Below are positions 6,280 to 13,265 of a DNA stretch of 27,475 nt, in pieces. The stretch lies in the IMG/VR virus record IMGVR_UViG_3300043444_000423, positions 1 through 27,475 of that record; one strand, written 5' to 3'. The stretch is from a virus. Positions within the stretch are counted from its first letter, which is position 1. Each line of letters starts with the position of its first letter. A program made the position numbers and the translations under genes. The notes beneath the pieces were generated by a model, which had not been told where the DNA came from, made no database searches, and worked only from the letters and a program-made list of their open reading frames with translations.

Positions 6280-6308
6280 GCAGGTCTTTCGGGACCTGCT
6301 TTATTTAA
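6280..6308 (+). terminator. Rho-independent terminator after the scaffold gene
   Basis: GCAGGTC (6280-6286), loop TTTCGG, GACCTGC (6293-6299), then TTTATTTA. The stem is perfect over 7 bp. The T-rich tract includes the complement of the stop codon (TAA, 6301-6303) of the convergent minus-strand gene. On the minus strand the hairpin has no T run, so it acts mainly on plus-strand transcripts. Confidence 0.8.
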
Positions 6309-7749
6309 AGAGTTTTCCTAAGATTCCTTGGGAACTTTGAGCAGACTTCATTTTTGTTTCATCAACAGAGAATGCTGTGTGAATCACACGGCTGGCCATA
6401 CTTTTTGGCTTGAAGAGGCTTGGACGGGTAGTCTTGTTATGTGCAGCCAAACGCTCGGCGAATGAGCCTGAACAGAACAAGTACTGGTACATATCATCTC
6501 GTGCTGATTCAATCTTCACGTCATATCCAGATCCAGCCATTTCTTCTCTGATGGTGTTTCTCAAAGAGTCATACCCATCACACAACCAGAATGCAGTTGT
6601 GTTTGTGATGCCCATCCACTTCTCTAGTGTGTTGTCTGGGTAGCTCGTAAAGAAGCTCTTGACCGCAGGGCTGTTGGATTCAACGGTGATGTTGTTGAAG
6701 ATGGTTGCATAACCCGCTGCTCTGATGATCAGATGCGGTGAGGTCAACATTTCTTCAGTGATTTTCTCGATGTCGTGCGCCACAGCGTGACTGCGCATCA
6801 AAGAAGACATGGTGAGGATGGCCACACCAGCAGTACTGATAAGTGCGGTTGTTTGTGGATAACCGTCATCACGGTCATACCAATCAGCAAAGTACTCAAA
6901 GACTTTGTACAACGCAGCGCGCTGCTTGCGGTTGTAACTCTCCATAAATTTTGAAGATGCAGTAATTTTTTCCTCAATGGATTGAATCTCCTCGGCAGTG
7001 AGCCAATCTTCTGCCCGTACATCAAGCGATGCCTTTGGCAGCTTCCATAGAAGAAGTCCCGTGAGGTACGAGTTGAATGTTTTTGCGTCGAGTGCTTCTT
7101 TCGCATCTTTGATCATGCGAACGAATGCTGCATTGACTCTGGTGAAGTAAATCTCGTGGGAGTCCGGAGAGTCTTTTCCAGCCCAGAATTCGGCAGGAAT
7201 CTCTTCAACACCGATGGCTTCTGCACCAATAAGCAATCTGGTTCCGATAGGAAGCGTCTCAAAACCCTTCTTGCCACACATTGCATCTGCAATGACGGTT
7301 CTGTCCATACGAGGGTTACGAACCATTGCATAGAGTAGCGATTTGTTTACAGGCTCCTCAAGATCAGCCGACAAGGTGTTTTGCAGTATGTTATTTCCTG
7401 CATCGTTTCTAAGGCTTAGCCGATACCAGTCTATGCGGCTGTTGCTAAGGAGCGCAGCTTTGAAAGCAGGGCCTTTGACAAACAGTTGCTCAAGTGCTCT
7501 TGTTTCCCAAAGCTCCATCACTTTCCCGTAAGTGGCAAGGACAAGCTTCAGGTCATCTCTGTCACTTGCAAGAATTCCATCACGGACAGGCTCAAGGTCT
7601 ACTAACAGTTCGTCACGACCATCTTCTGATTCCTGCGTGTGTGTCTTCAAGAGATGCTTAGTAAGTTCGTAGGCTGGGACGATTTTGATGAACTCAGCCG
7701 CGAGAAGCGGGTTCTCTCGGGCATCTTTGAAGTTGAAGATGTCAAACAT
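6301..7749 (-). CDS. Unknown 482-aa protein of the antisense cassette in the head module
   Basis: I do not recognise this protein. It is 482 aa, without signal peptide or clear membrane segment, and looks almost wholly alpha-helical. Short helix pairs with YAMVRNPRMDRTVIADAM and SPHLIIRAAGYATIF suggest an alpha-solenoid (HEAT or LRV-like) fold, but this is only a reading by eye. The N-terminus (MFDIFNFKDARENP) and C-terminus (GILGKLFK) are hydrophobic/basic. The start is ATG at 7749, with AAGGA about 7 bases upstream on the minus strand. It lies 47 bases downstream of the 67-aa membrane protein gene in the same direction, so the two likely form one operon, running against all neighbours. T7 has no gene here. 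Roles such as exclusion of other phages or blocking host defence are possible but unsupported by any motif. Confidence 0.88.
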   Translation of the reverse strand: MFDIFNFKDARENPLLAAEFIKIVPAYELTKHLLKTHTQESEDGRDELLVDLEPVRDGILASDRDDLKLVLATYGKVMELWETRALEQLFVKGPAFKAALLSNSRIDWYRLSLRNDAGNNILQNTLSADLEEPVNKSLLYAMVRNPRMDRTVIADAMCGKKGFETLPIGTRLLIGAEAIGVEEIPAEFWAGKDSPDSHEIYFTRVNAAFVRMIKDAKEALDAKTFNSYLTGLLLWKLPKASLDVRAEDWLTAEEIQSIEEKITASSKFMESYNRKQRAALYKVFEYFADWYDRDDGYPQTTALISTAGVAILTMSSLMRSHAVAHDIEKITEEMLTSPHLIIRAAGYATIFNNITVESNSPAVKSFFTSYPDNTLEKWMGITNTTAFWLCDGYDSLRNTIREEMAGSGYDVKIESARDDMYQYLFCSGSFAERLAAHNKTTRPSLFKPKSMASRVIHTAFSVDETKMKSAQSSQGILGKLFK

Positions 7750-7796
7750 AGTTAGTCCTTAGGTTTTTTATTTTCGCACTATAGCTCTTCAAAGTG

Positions 7797-8000
7797 CTAA
7801 GAATTATCTTCGCCGAACACCAAGTCGAAGATTACTAATCCCATAAACATACCACTTATGACAGCCGCAAGGCTGAACGGATAGATGAGCCACGCCTCAT
7901 CGACGCCAAGCAGTTGACTGTAGATGTCCGCTGCAAACATCCCCATCGCCAATCCACCAGCCGCAGCGAAGTAATTCTTGCGCGCGTCCCCACTCATCAC
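7797..8000 (-). CDS. Small two-helix membrane protein of the antisense cassette
   Basis: A 67-aa protein predicted to have two membrane helices: about residues 10-30 (FAAAGGLAMGMFAADIYSQLL) in part, and about 38-60 (LIYPFSLAAVISGMFMGLVI). A short acidic loop (GVDEAW) joins them and the C-terminus is acidic. The start is GTG at 8000 (GAGGAG 7 bases upstream) or ATG three bases further at 7997. It is the upstream gene of the minus-strand pair with the 482-aa gene. Small two-helix proteins in phages are commonly holins, antiholins or superinfection-exclusion proteins; the reversed strand and head-module position argue against a standard holin. I cannot assign a family. Confidence 0.72.
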   Translation of the reverse strand: MMSGDARKNYFAAAGGLAMGMFAADIYSQLLGVDEAWLIYPFSLAAVISGMFMGLVIFDLVFGEDNS

Positions 8001-8162
8001 TTTTCGACTCCTCGAAGCCAGACCTCTTTAGGTCGACTTCCGTAACCAGTCTGTTGACTGCATCTGGCCTTGCTGCGGCAAGACAACCTGATTCGCATGC
8101 GCTGACCTTGTGTTGCAGGAAGGGAAAACCCCAATCCCATCCAAATCACTAGGAGTTTCCTC
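8001..8162. other. 162-nt divergent interval between antisense cassette and capsid gene
   Basis: This gap must supply the leader of the capsid gene to the right and of the minus-strand cassette to the left. It holds two small perfect stem-loops: GACCT/AGGTC with CTTT loop (8021-8034) and CTTGC/GCAAG with TGCG loop (8069-8082). I see no copy of the 18-nt promoter motif on either strand and no convincing sigma70 promoter. The capsid SD (AGGAG) is at its right end. Confidence 0.55.
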
Positions 8163-9089
8163 ATGGCAAACGCAAACCCCAGCCGCCTCGGTCAGGTCAA
8201 CAAATCTGGCGCAACCGACGAGCTGTTCCTCAAAGTATTCGCAGGCGAAGTTCTGACTGCATTCGAAAAAGCAACTGTGTTCACACCACGAACCATGTCC
8301 CGCTCGATTGCTTCTGGCAAATCTGCATCTTTCCCCGTGGTCGGTCGCAACACTGCAGGCTACCACACCCCCGGTACCGAAATCCTCGGTAACAACATCG
8401 GCCACTCTGAAGTGGTCATCACCATCGACCAGCTGCTCGTGTCCCCTGTGTTCATCAGCTCCATCGATGAGGCAATGAACCACTATGAAGTGCGTTCTAT
8501 CTACTCTAAAGAGTGTGGCCTGTCTTTGGCTTACGAGATGGACAAGCACATCGCCGCTATGGCTTTGAAGGCTGCACGCTCACCTGCCATCCTCGATGGC
8601 TTTGATGGTGGTTCGACCATCGTGAACCCTAACTTCCGTACAGACAGCAACGCTTTGGCAGCTGGCTTGTTCGAAGCTGCAAAGGTGTTCGATGAGAAGA
8701 ACGTGCCTGAGACTGAGCGCTTCTGCTTCTTGCCTCCTGCTTTGTACTACCTCTTGGCTCAGAACACGACTGCTATCAACTCGCAGTTCGGTGGCTCTGG
8801 TGCTTACAAAGACGGTACCGTTGTAAAAATCGCTGGCATCGAATTGGTGAAAACCAACCACTTGCCACAAAGCAACGCTGCTGCTTCGAACAGCAAGTAC
8901 AACATCGACGGCACAAACACTGCTGCCATCGTGATGCAAAAAGGCGCCGTTGGTACTGTCAAGTTGCTTGACATGGCTGTTGAGTCTGAATACGACATCC
9001 GTCGTCAAGGTACGTTGGCTTTGGCTAAGTACGCTGTTGGTCACGGTGTTCTTCGCCCAGAGATGTGCGTTGAATTGGCTGTTGCCTAA
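8163..9089 (+). CDS. 10: Major capsid protein, T7 gp10-like
   Basis: A 308-aa HK97-fold shell protein. The start MANANPSRLGQVNKSG, then ELFLKVFAGEVLTAFEKATVF, GKSASFPVVGRNTAGYHTPG and the E-loop region follow T7 gp10A. IDEAMNHYEVRSIYSKECG and the C-terminal YDIRRQGTLALAKYAVGHGV are equally typical. T7 gp10A is 344 aa, so this is a shorter version. The SD (AGGAG) sits 8 bases before ATG 8163. Codon use favours GCT, AAC and CGT/CGC, as expected for the most abundant virion protein. I see no slippery site that would make a T7-style 10B extension; the gene is closed by a strong terminator soon after its stop. Confidence 0.97.
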   Translation: MANANPSRLGQVNKSGATDELFLKVFAGEVLTAFEKATVFTPRTMSRSIASGKSASFPVVGRNTAGYHTPGTEILGNNIGHSEVVITIDQLLVSPVFISSIDEAMNHYEVRSIYSKECGLSLAYEMDKHIAAMALKAARSPAILDGFDGGSTIVNPNFRTDSNALAAGLFEAAKVFDEKNVPETERFCFLPPALYYLLAQNTTAINSQFGGSGAYKDGTVVKIAGIELVKTNHLPQSNAAASNSKYNIDGTNTAAIVMQKGAVGTVKLLDMAVESEYDIRRQGTLALAKYAVGHGVLRPEMCVELAVA

Positions 9090-9099
9090 CCCACAAATT

Positions 9100-9137
9100 A
9101 AGGGAACTACTCGAAAGGGTGGTTCCCTTTTTTTCAT
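9100..9137 (+). terminator. Strong terminator after the capsid gene (T-phi counterpart)
   Basis: AAGGGAACTAC (9100-9110) pairs with GTGGTTCCCTT (9119-9129), with one G-T wobble, around a short loop containing CGAAAG, followed by a long T run. Position directly after the capsid gene is the same as T7 T-phi, which limits expression of the tail and ejection genes relative to capsid. Confidence 0.88.
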
Positions 9138-9155
9138 TTTTTCTAGGAGTTCGCC

Positions 9156-9728
9156 ATGAGCATCAGCGCAATGAGTGAATTGGAAGCTGTCAACTTGATG
9201 TTGACCACCATTGGTGAGGCTCCGGTGAATACCATCGAAGGCTCAAACATGTTGGACGTGGCCATTGCCCGCCAAGTGTTGAAAGAAGTGTTGATCGAAG
9301 TCTGTGAAACAGGCTGGCACTTCAATACAGAAAAAGACATCGTCGTCACACCCACGACTGCTGGGGAAATTCTCTTGCCACTGAATGCGCTGCGCGCGGA
9401 CACCATGGACGAGATGGACGGTGATGTGGTGATGCGTGGTCGTCGTCTGTACGACAAAGCAGCACACACCTACACATTTACACGCTCAGTGAGCTTGGAG
9501 ATTGTCTTTGGACTGATGTTCGAAGAGGTCCCCCAAGTGGTTCGCCAGTATGTGGCCATCCGGGCGGCACGCAGGTTTCAAAGGCGCATGGTCACTTCTG
9601 ACCTCATCGAGAAACTAACAGAACAAGAAGAAGTGGCGGCGTATGTGAAGTTGAAAGACTTTGACACAGACACCGCTGATTACAACATGTTGGACAACCC
9701 GCATTTCCAACGAATCCTCGCGAGGTAA
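9156..9728 (+). CDS. 11: Tail tubular protein A, T7 gp11-like (adaptor/gatekeeper)
   Basis: A 190-aa protein, near the 196 aa of T7 gp11. It forms the ring that joins the portal to the tail nozzle and carries the fibres. The N-terminus ELEAVNLMLTTIGEAPVNTI and the following ARQVLKEVLIEVCETGWHFN are the hallmark of this family. VPQVVRQYVAIRAARRFQRR and the helical C-terminus also match. AGGAG lies 7 bases before ATG 9156, just after the capsid terminator. It is followed after 4 bases by the nozzle gene. Confidence 0.95.
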   Translation: MSISAMSELEAVNLMLTTIGEAPVNTIEGSNMLDVAIARQVLKEVLIEVCETGWHFNTEKDIVVTPTTAGEILLPLNALRADTMDEMDGDVVMRGRRLYDKAAHTYTFTRSVSLEIVFGLMFEEVPQVVRQYVAIRAARRFQRRMVTSDLIEKLTEQEEVAAYVKLKDFDTDTADYNMLDNPHFQRILAR

Positions 9729-9732
9729 CCCA

Positions 9733-12177
9733 ATGAGCCTGATCAATAAAACAATCTCGCAGCTGGTCTCCGGTATGAGTCAGCAGGCTGACGAATTGCG
9801 CTACCCCGGTCAGGCTCAGGAAGTTGTCAACGCACGCTTGGATATCGCAACAGGTGTCTCCAAGCGCCCGGGCAGTGAGCACACCTCACGAATCACCGGG
9901 TTGACTGCAGATGAACTCAAGAATGCCGCAGTGCATATTTACTCACGCGACAGCGATGAGCAGTACCTCGTGGTGGCTACCTCAGGCGGCCTGCAGGTGT
10001 TCGACGAAAGCGGAACACCCAAGTCGGTTGTCTATGGAGCAACCTCAGCAACTGACACAGCGACTGCTGACGAGGTGACCAAAGCCAAAGAGTACTTGCT
10101 GTGCTCTTCCCCCCAAGCGTCCCTTCGCTTTACCACCATTGCTGACTACACTTTCGTGCTCAACAGGGCCAAGCGTGTGAAAGCCTCAGTGGGTACAGAC
10201 ACACGCACCCTGCGTCCCGATACGGCATACCTGTATGTGGCCTTCGCATCCAAGGACCTTTCATACAAGGTCACCATTGATTCCGTGCATGCGCCTACCA
10301 GCGCTGAGAGTAACGACACCTCAGGCACAGCAGGGCGCATCAGCTCTCAAATCAATGTGAGCATGGCTGGCAGGTTCGAAGCCAAGCACATGAACAACTC
10401 GAGCGTGATTCGCATTAGGTCACTCGACGGTAGTGCGCTGCCCAAAATCATTGCAACCGATGGTTACGCTGATCAAGCCTTGTTTGTTATCCAAAACGAG
10501 GTGGCCCGCTTTTCAGACCTCCCACCTCTTTGCGACGAGGGCTTTGTGGTTTCCGTCACCGGGGACCCAGACACCACCAATGACCAGTACTGGGTTGAGT
10601 ACAAAGATGGTCGTTGGCAAGAATGCTTGAAGCCTGAGCTGAACGACAACGCATTCGATGTGCATTCGATGCCGCATGTGTTGGTCCGCCAAGCTGACGG
10701 TAACTTCTACTTTCACCCCGCTGCGTGGGCCGAGCGCCTCGTGGGTGACAAAGAGTCAAACCCAGCCCCTACCTTTGTAGGCCGCAAGATAAACGACGTG
10801 TTCTACTTTAGGAACCGTCTGGGCTTCTTGTCCGATGAGAATGTGATTCTCTCTCGCGCTGGTAAACCCTTTATGTTCTGGCGTGAGAGCGCCACGATGC
10901 TGCTGGACTCGGACCCCATTGACATCTCGGTGTCATCGACCCGTGTCTCCACGCTGTACCACGCGGTTCCCTTCAACAAGGAACTCGTGTTGTTCTCAGA
11001 CCAAGGGCAGTTCATCATGACTGCTCAACAAACGCTGACACCGAAGTCTGCCTCCATCACGGAAGCGACAGGCTTTGCTGCTTCGAAGTTCTGCAAGCCA
11101 CAACAGTTTGGACCCAACTTGGTGTTCCCTGTGGAGCGTGAGGACTTCGCTGCATTGCGAGAGTACTACACCTCAAGCGACTCAGCACTGAACAATGCCG
11201 TAGACCTGACAGCGCATGTGCCTGCACTCATCCCCAAGGGCGTCTCAAAGATTTCCACAAGTACCCACGAGGACTTGCTGGTGACGATGACGGAAGCAAC
11301 GCCTAGCAAACTCTTTGTTTACAAGAGCTTTTGGAACGGTCAAGAGAAGGTGCAGTCCGCGTGGTCCTATTGGGACTTCGGGGTTGGCACTCAGATCAAC
11401 GGCTTTGAGTTCATTGGCTCTCGCCTGTACGTGGTCCTTACCCGTACCGATGGCGCCTTCATTGAGCGCATCGACATGAGTCAGCAAGATGTGGACGGGA
11501 CGCTGCCCTTCAAGGTTGCACTGGACAGGCGCCACTTGGCTGTGGGTGCGTACAGCGCGGCTCTTGATGAGACAGCCTTTGAAGTCCCGTACTTGGATGA
11601 CGCCCTCGTGGGTGTTGTTGTGGCACTACCTGCAGTGACCCAAGAGGCCACCACGGGTGCCCGCAATCTAGGCCTGAAAAAACCTGTGGTTGGCGGCGTA
11701 GTCCCCAGTGCGTCACGCATTGAGAAGTTCGAAGACAAGACCCGCGTGTGGGTCAAGGGTGACTGGGCGGGTGTTCAGGCCATCTTTGGTATTCCCTTTG
11801 TGTTCACCTTCAAGTTCGGCAGGTTGTTCTTGAAGGACGCCAACGAACGCATCGTGTCCACCGAAGTGAAGATCCGTCGCATGGCGCTCAAGTTCTCACG
11901 CGCAGGTCTCTTCAAGGTGGTGGTGACGCCATACGGCAGACCCACCTATGAGTACCCCTTCAGCCTCACTTTGGCCAACGGGTCCGCTGCGAGTGTGTTC
12001 AGCAAGGACGAGTACTACAGGCAAGGCGAGTTCTCCTCGCAGACGGCCTTCTGGTTTCCCGTGATGTCACGCTCTGATGCGGTGGACATCACCATCATCA
12101 ACGACAGCTATATCCCGGCCTCTTTCTATGGTGCCGAGTGGGAGGGTGTTTATGTCTCAAAAAGTAGGCGCTTCTAA
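9733..12177 (+). CDS. 12: Tail tubular protein B, T7 gp12-like (nozzle)
   Basis: An 814-aa protein, close to T7 gp12 (794 aa), which forms the hexameric nozzle at the tail tip. The N-terminus (MSLINKTISQLVSGMSQQAD, then ELRYPGQAQEVVN and VSKRPGSEHT) is the family signature. Mid-region FYFRNRLGFLSDENVILSRA and LLDSDPIDISVSSTRVSTLY are conserved. The true start is ATG 9733 (GAGG 7 bases upstream); the frame is open further to 9661 but would run inside the gp11 gene. The 3' end overlaps the next gene by 26 bases. Confidence 0.96.
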   Translation: MSLINKTISQLVSGMSQQADELRYPGQAQEVVNARLDIATGVSKRPGSEHTSRITGLTADELKNAAVHIYSRDSDEQYLVVATSGGLQVFDESGTPKSVVYGATSATDTATADEVTKAKEYLLCSSPQASLRFTTIADYTFVLNRAKRVKASVGTDTRTLRPDTAYLYVAFASKDLSYKVTIDSVHAPTSAESNDTSGTAGRISSQINVSMAGRFEAKHMNNSSVIRIRSLDGSALPKIIATDGYADQALFVIQNEVARFSDLPPLCDEGFVVSVTGDPDTTNDQYWVEYKDGRWQECLKPELNDNAFDVHSMPHVLVRQADGNFYFHPAAWAERLVGDKESNPAPTFVGRKINDVFYFRNRLGFLSDENVILSRAGKPFMFWRESATMLLDSDPIDISVSSTRVSTLYHAVPFNKELVLFSDQGQFIMTAQQTLTPKSASITEATGFAASKFCKPQQFGPNLVFPVEREDFAALREYYTSSDSALNNAVDLTAHVPALIPKGVSKISTSTHEDLLVTMTEATPSKLFVYKSFWNGQEKVQSAWSYWDFGVGTQINGFEFIGSRLYVVLTRTDGAFIERIDMSQQDVDGTLPFKVALDRRHLAVGAYSAALDETAFEVPYLDDALVGVVVALPAVTQEATTGARNLGLKKPVVGGVVPSASRIEKFEDKTRVWVKGDWAGVQAIFGIPFVFTFKFGRLFLKDANERIVSTEVKIRRMALKFSRAGLFKVVVTPYGRPTYEYPFSLTLANGSAASVFSKDEYYRQGEFSSQTAFWFPVMSRSDAVDITIINDSYIPASFYGAEWEGVYVSKSRRF

Positions 12178-12637
12178 GCTGCAAGTCGTCAAGGCCACGC
12201 CAGCACACATCGTCAATCTTGTCCCACGCATTGCCAAGCAGGACCTCGCTGAGATGAACGCTTCTACAGAGCTGCCTCCAGAGGCGGCCCTCATGAAGTC
12301 CATGGTCATCTCTGAGTACTGCTGGGCAGTCCTTGATGAGACTCAACAGTGCATTGCCGTCTTTGGGGTTGCCCCCTTGAATCCCGACACGGGTATTCCA
12401 TGGCTGATTGCTTCGGACAGTTTCCGCTCTCGATGGGTGGAGGTTGCCCGAGGCTCTCGTCTGTGGAGGCAAATCCTCAACGAGAGCTATCCGTGTCTCG
12501 TCAACTTCGTCCATGTGGACAACAAGACCGCCATTCGTTGGCTCGAGTGGTTAGGTTTTGACATCCACCAAGCTATCCCCTTTGGTGTCAGAGGGGAGCT
12601 TTTTCATCCATTTTCTAAAGGAGCGCACCATGTGTGA
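12152..12637 (+). CDS. 13: T7 gp13-like internal protein with acetyltransferase-like fold
   Basis: A 161-aa protein starting at ATG 12152 (GGAGGG at 12141-12146), inside the end of the nozzle gene. It resembles T7 gp13 (138 aa), an accessory of virion assembly whose family has a GNAT-like fold: SEYCWAVLDETQQCIAVFGV as the central strands, IPWLIASDSFRSRW, and the C-terminal FVHVDNKTAIRWLEWLGFDI, which is the usual last helix and strand of GNAT proteins. A canonical acetyl-CoA loop (Q/R-x-x-G-x-G/A) is not apparent, so enzymatic activity is doubtful. It overlaps the gp14-like gene by 8 bases. Confidence 0.85.
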   Translation: MSQKVGASKLQVVKATPAHIVNLVPRIAKQDLAEMNASTELPPEAALMKSMVISEYCWAVLDETQQCIAVFGVAPLNPDTGIPWLIASDSFRSRWVEVARGSRLWRQILNESYPCLVNFVHVDNKTAIRWLEWLGFDIHQAIPFGVRGELFHPFSKGAHHV

Positions 12638-13241
12638 ACCAGTCACGCTGTCGGCATTGGCCGGCGCAGGTACCTATGCAGGTGCTACCTCCGCAGCCGT
12701 GGGGATGTCCTCTGCCATGGCCAGTATGTTGGCCATCTCGGCTGCCCAAACGGTGATGCAAACCGCTGCAGGGCAGGAGCAAGCCAAGGCGCAACAGCGC
12801 GCCATCGCTGCTGGACACGACAACCAGCAAGCGCTGCAAAACGCACAGGCGCTGCAGATCAACAAGCAAGCCACTGAGCAGCAAAGCGCGGCAGCTCGCG
12901 AGATGATTCAAGAAAGAGCACGCTTGAGTGTTGCCTCGGGTGAGGCAGGTATTGCAGGCCAGTCGGTTGGCTTGGCAATCAATGACGCATCCATGCGCGG
13001 TGGTCAGAACATTGCGGCCATCGAATCAAATAGGGCCAGCTTGATTGCTCAAAACAGAGCAGAAGCAGCCGGTATGCGCGCTAACGCACAAAGCAAAGCG
13101 AACTCTGTGGACTACCCAACTTGGATTGGGGCAGGCCTCAAGATTGCCGGAGCGGGTACTTCTTCGTACATCCAGCAGCAAGAAGCTGTGGCAATGCGCA
13201 AGACCATGACGCCAAGAGCAAACCCAACTTATCAGCAATAA
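12630..13241 (+). CDS. 14: Internal virion protein B, T7 gp14-like (ejection protein)
   Basis: A 203-aa protein (T7 gp14: 196 aa). In T7 it leaves the virion first and makes the channel in the outer membrane. It has the family's N-terminal Cys (MCEPVTLSALAGAG), a small-residue hydrophobic region to about residue 45 (SAAVGMSSAMASMLAISAAQ), a long Ala/Gln-rich helix (residues 50-105), then a Gly-rich stretch and a second Ala-rich helix with SLIAQNRAEAAGMRANA. The start at ATG 12630 has AAAGGAG upstream; the longer frame back to 12558 overlaps gp13 without an SD. Confidence 0.9.
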   Translation: MCEPVTLSALAGAGTYAGATSAAVGMSSAMASMLAISAAQTVMQTAAGQEQAKAQQRAIAAGHDNQQALQNAQALQINKQATEQQSAAAREMIQERARLSVASGEAGIAGQSVGLAINDASMRGGQNIAAIESNRASLIAQNRAEAAGMRANAQSKANSVDYPTWIGAGLKIAGAGTSSYIQQQEAVAMRKTMTPRANPTYQQ

Positions 13242-13265
13242 GAAGAAAAAACCAAGGGAGGCACT

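Noticed and set aside
7781-7786. Minus-strand TATAGT before the 482-aa gene as a -10 promoter element
   Set aside because: No acceptable -35 element at 16-18 bases; the site lies within a possible small hairpin between the two cassette genes and is too weak to call.
6301-8000. Lower GC of the antisense cassette as proof of foreign origin
   Set aside because: Hand counts of three 60-base lines (6361, 6901, 7501) give 28, 28 and 29 G+C, against 39 at 5701 (scaffold) and 35 at 8341 (capsid). But lines in the ejection genes (16021: 29; 18241: 27) are just as low, so composition does not single the cassette out.
8950-9159. T7-style frameshift extension of the capsid (10B)
   Set aside because: A frame overlaps the capsid end and runs on, but it passes through the terminator hairpin, is hydrophobic nonsense, and I see no slippery heptamer near the capsid stop.
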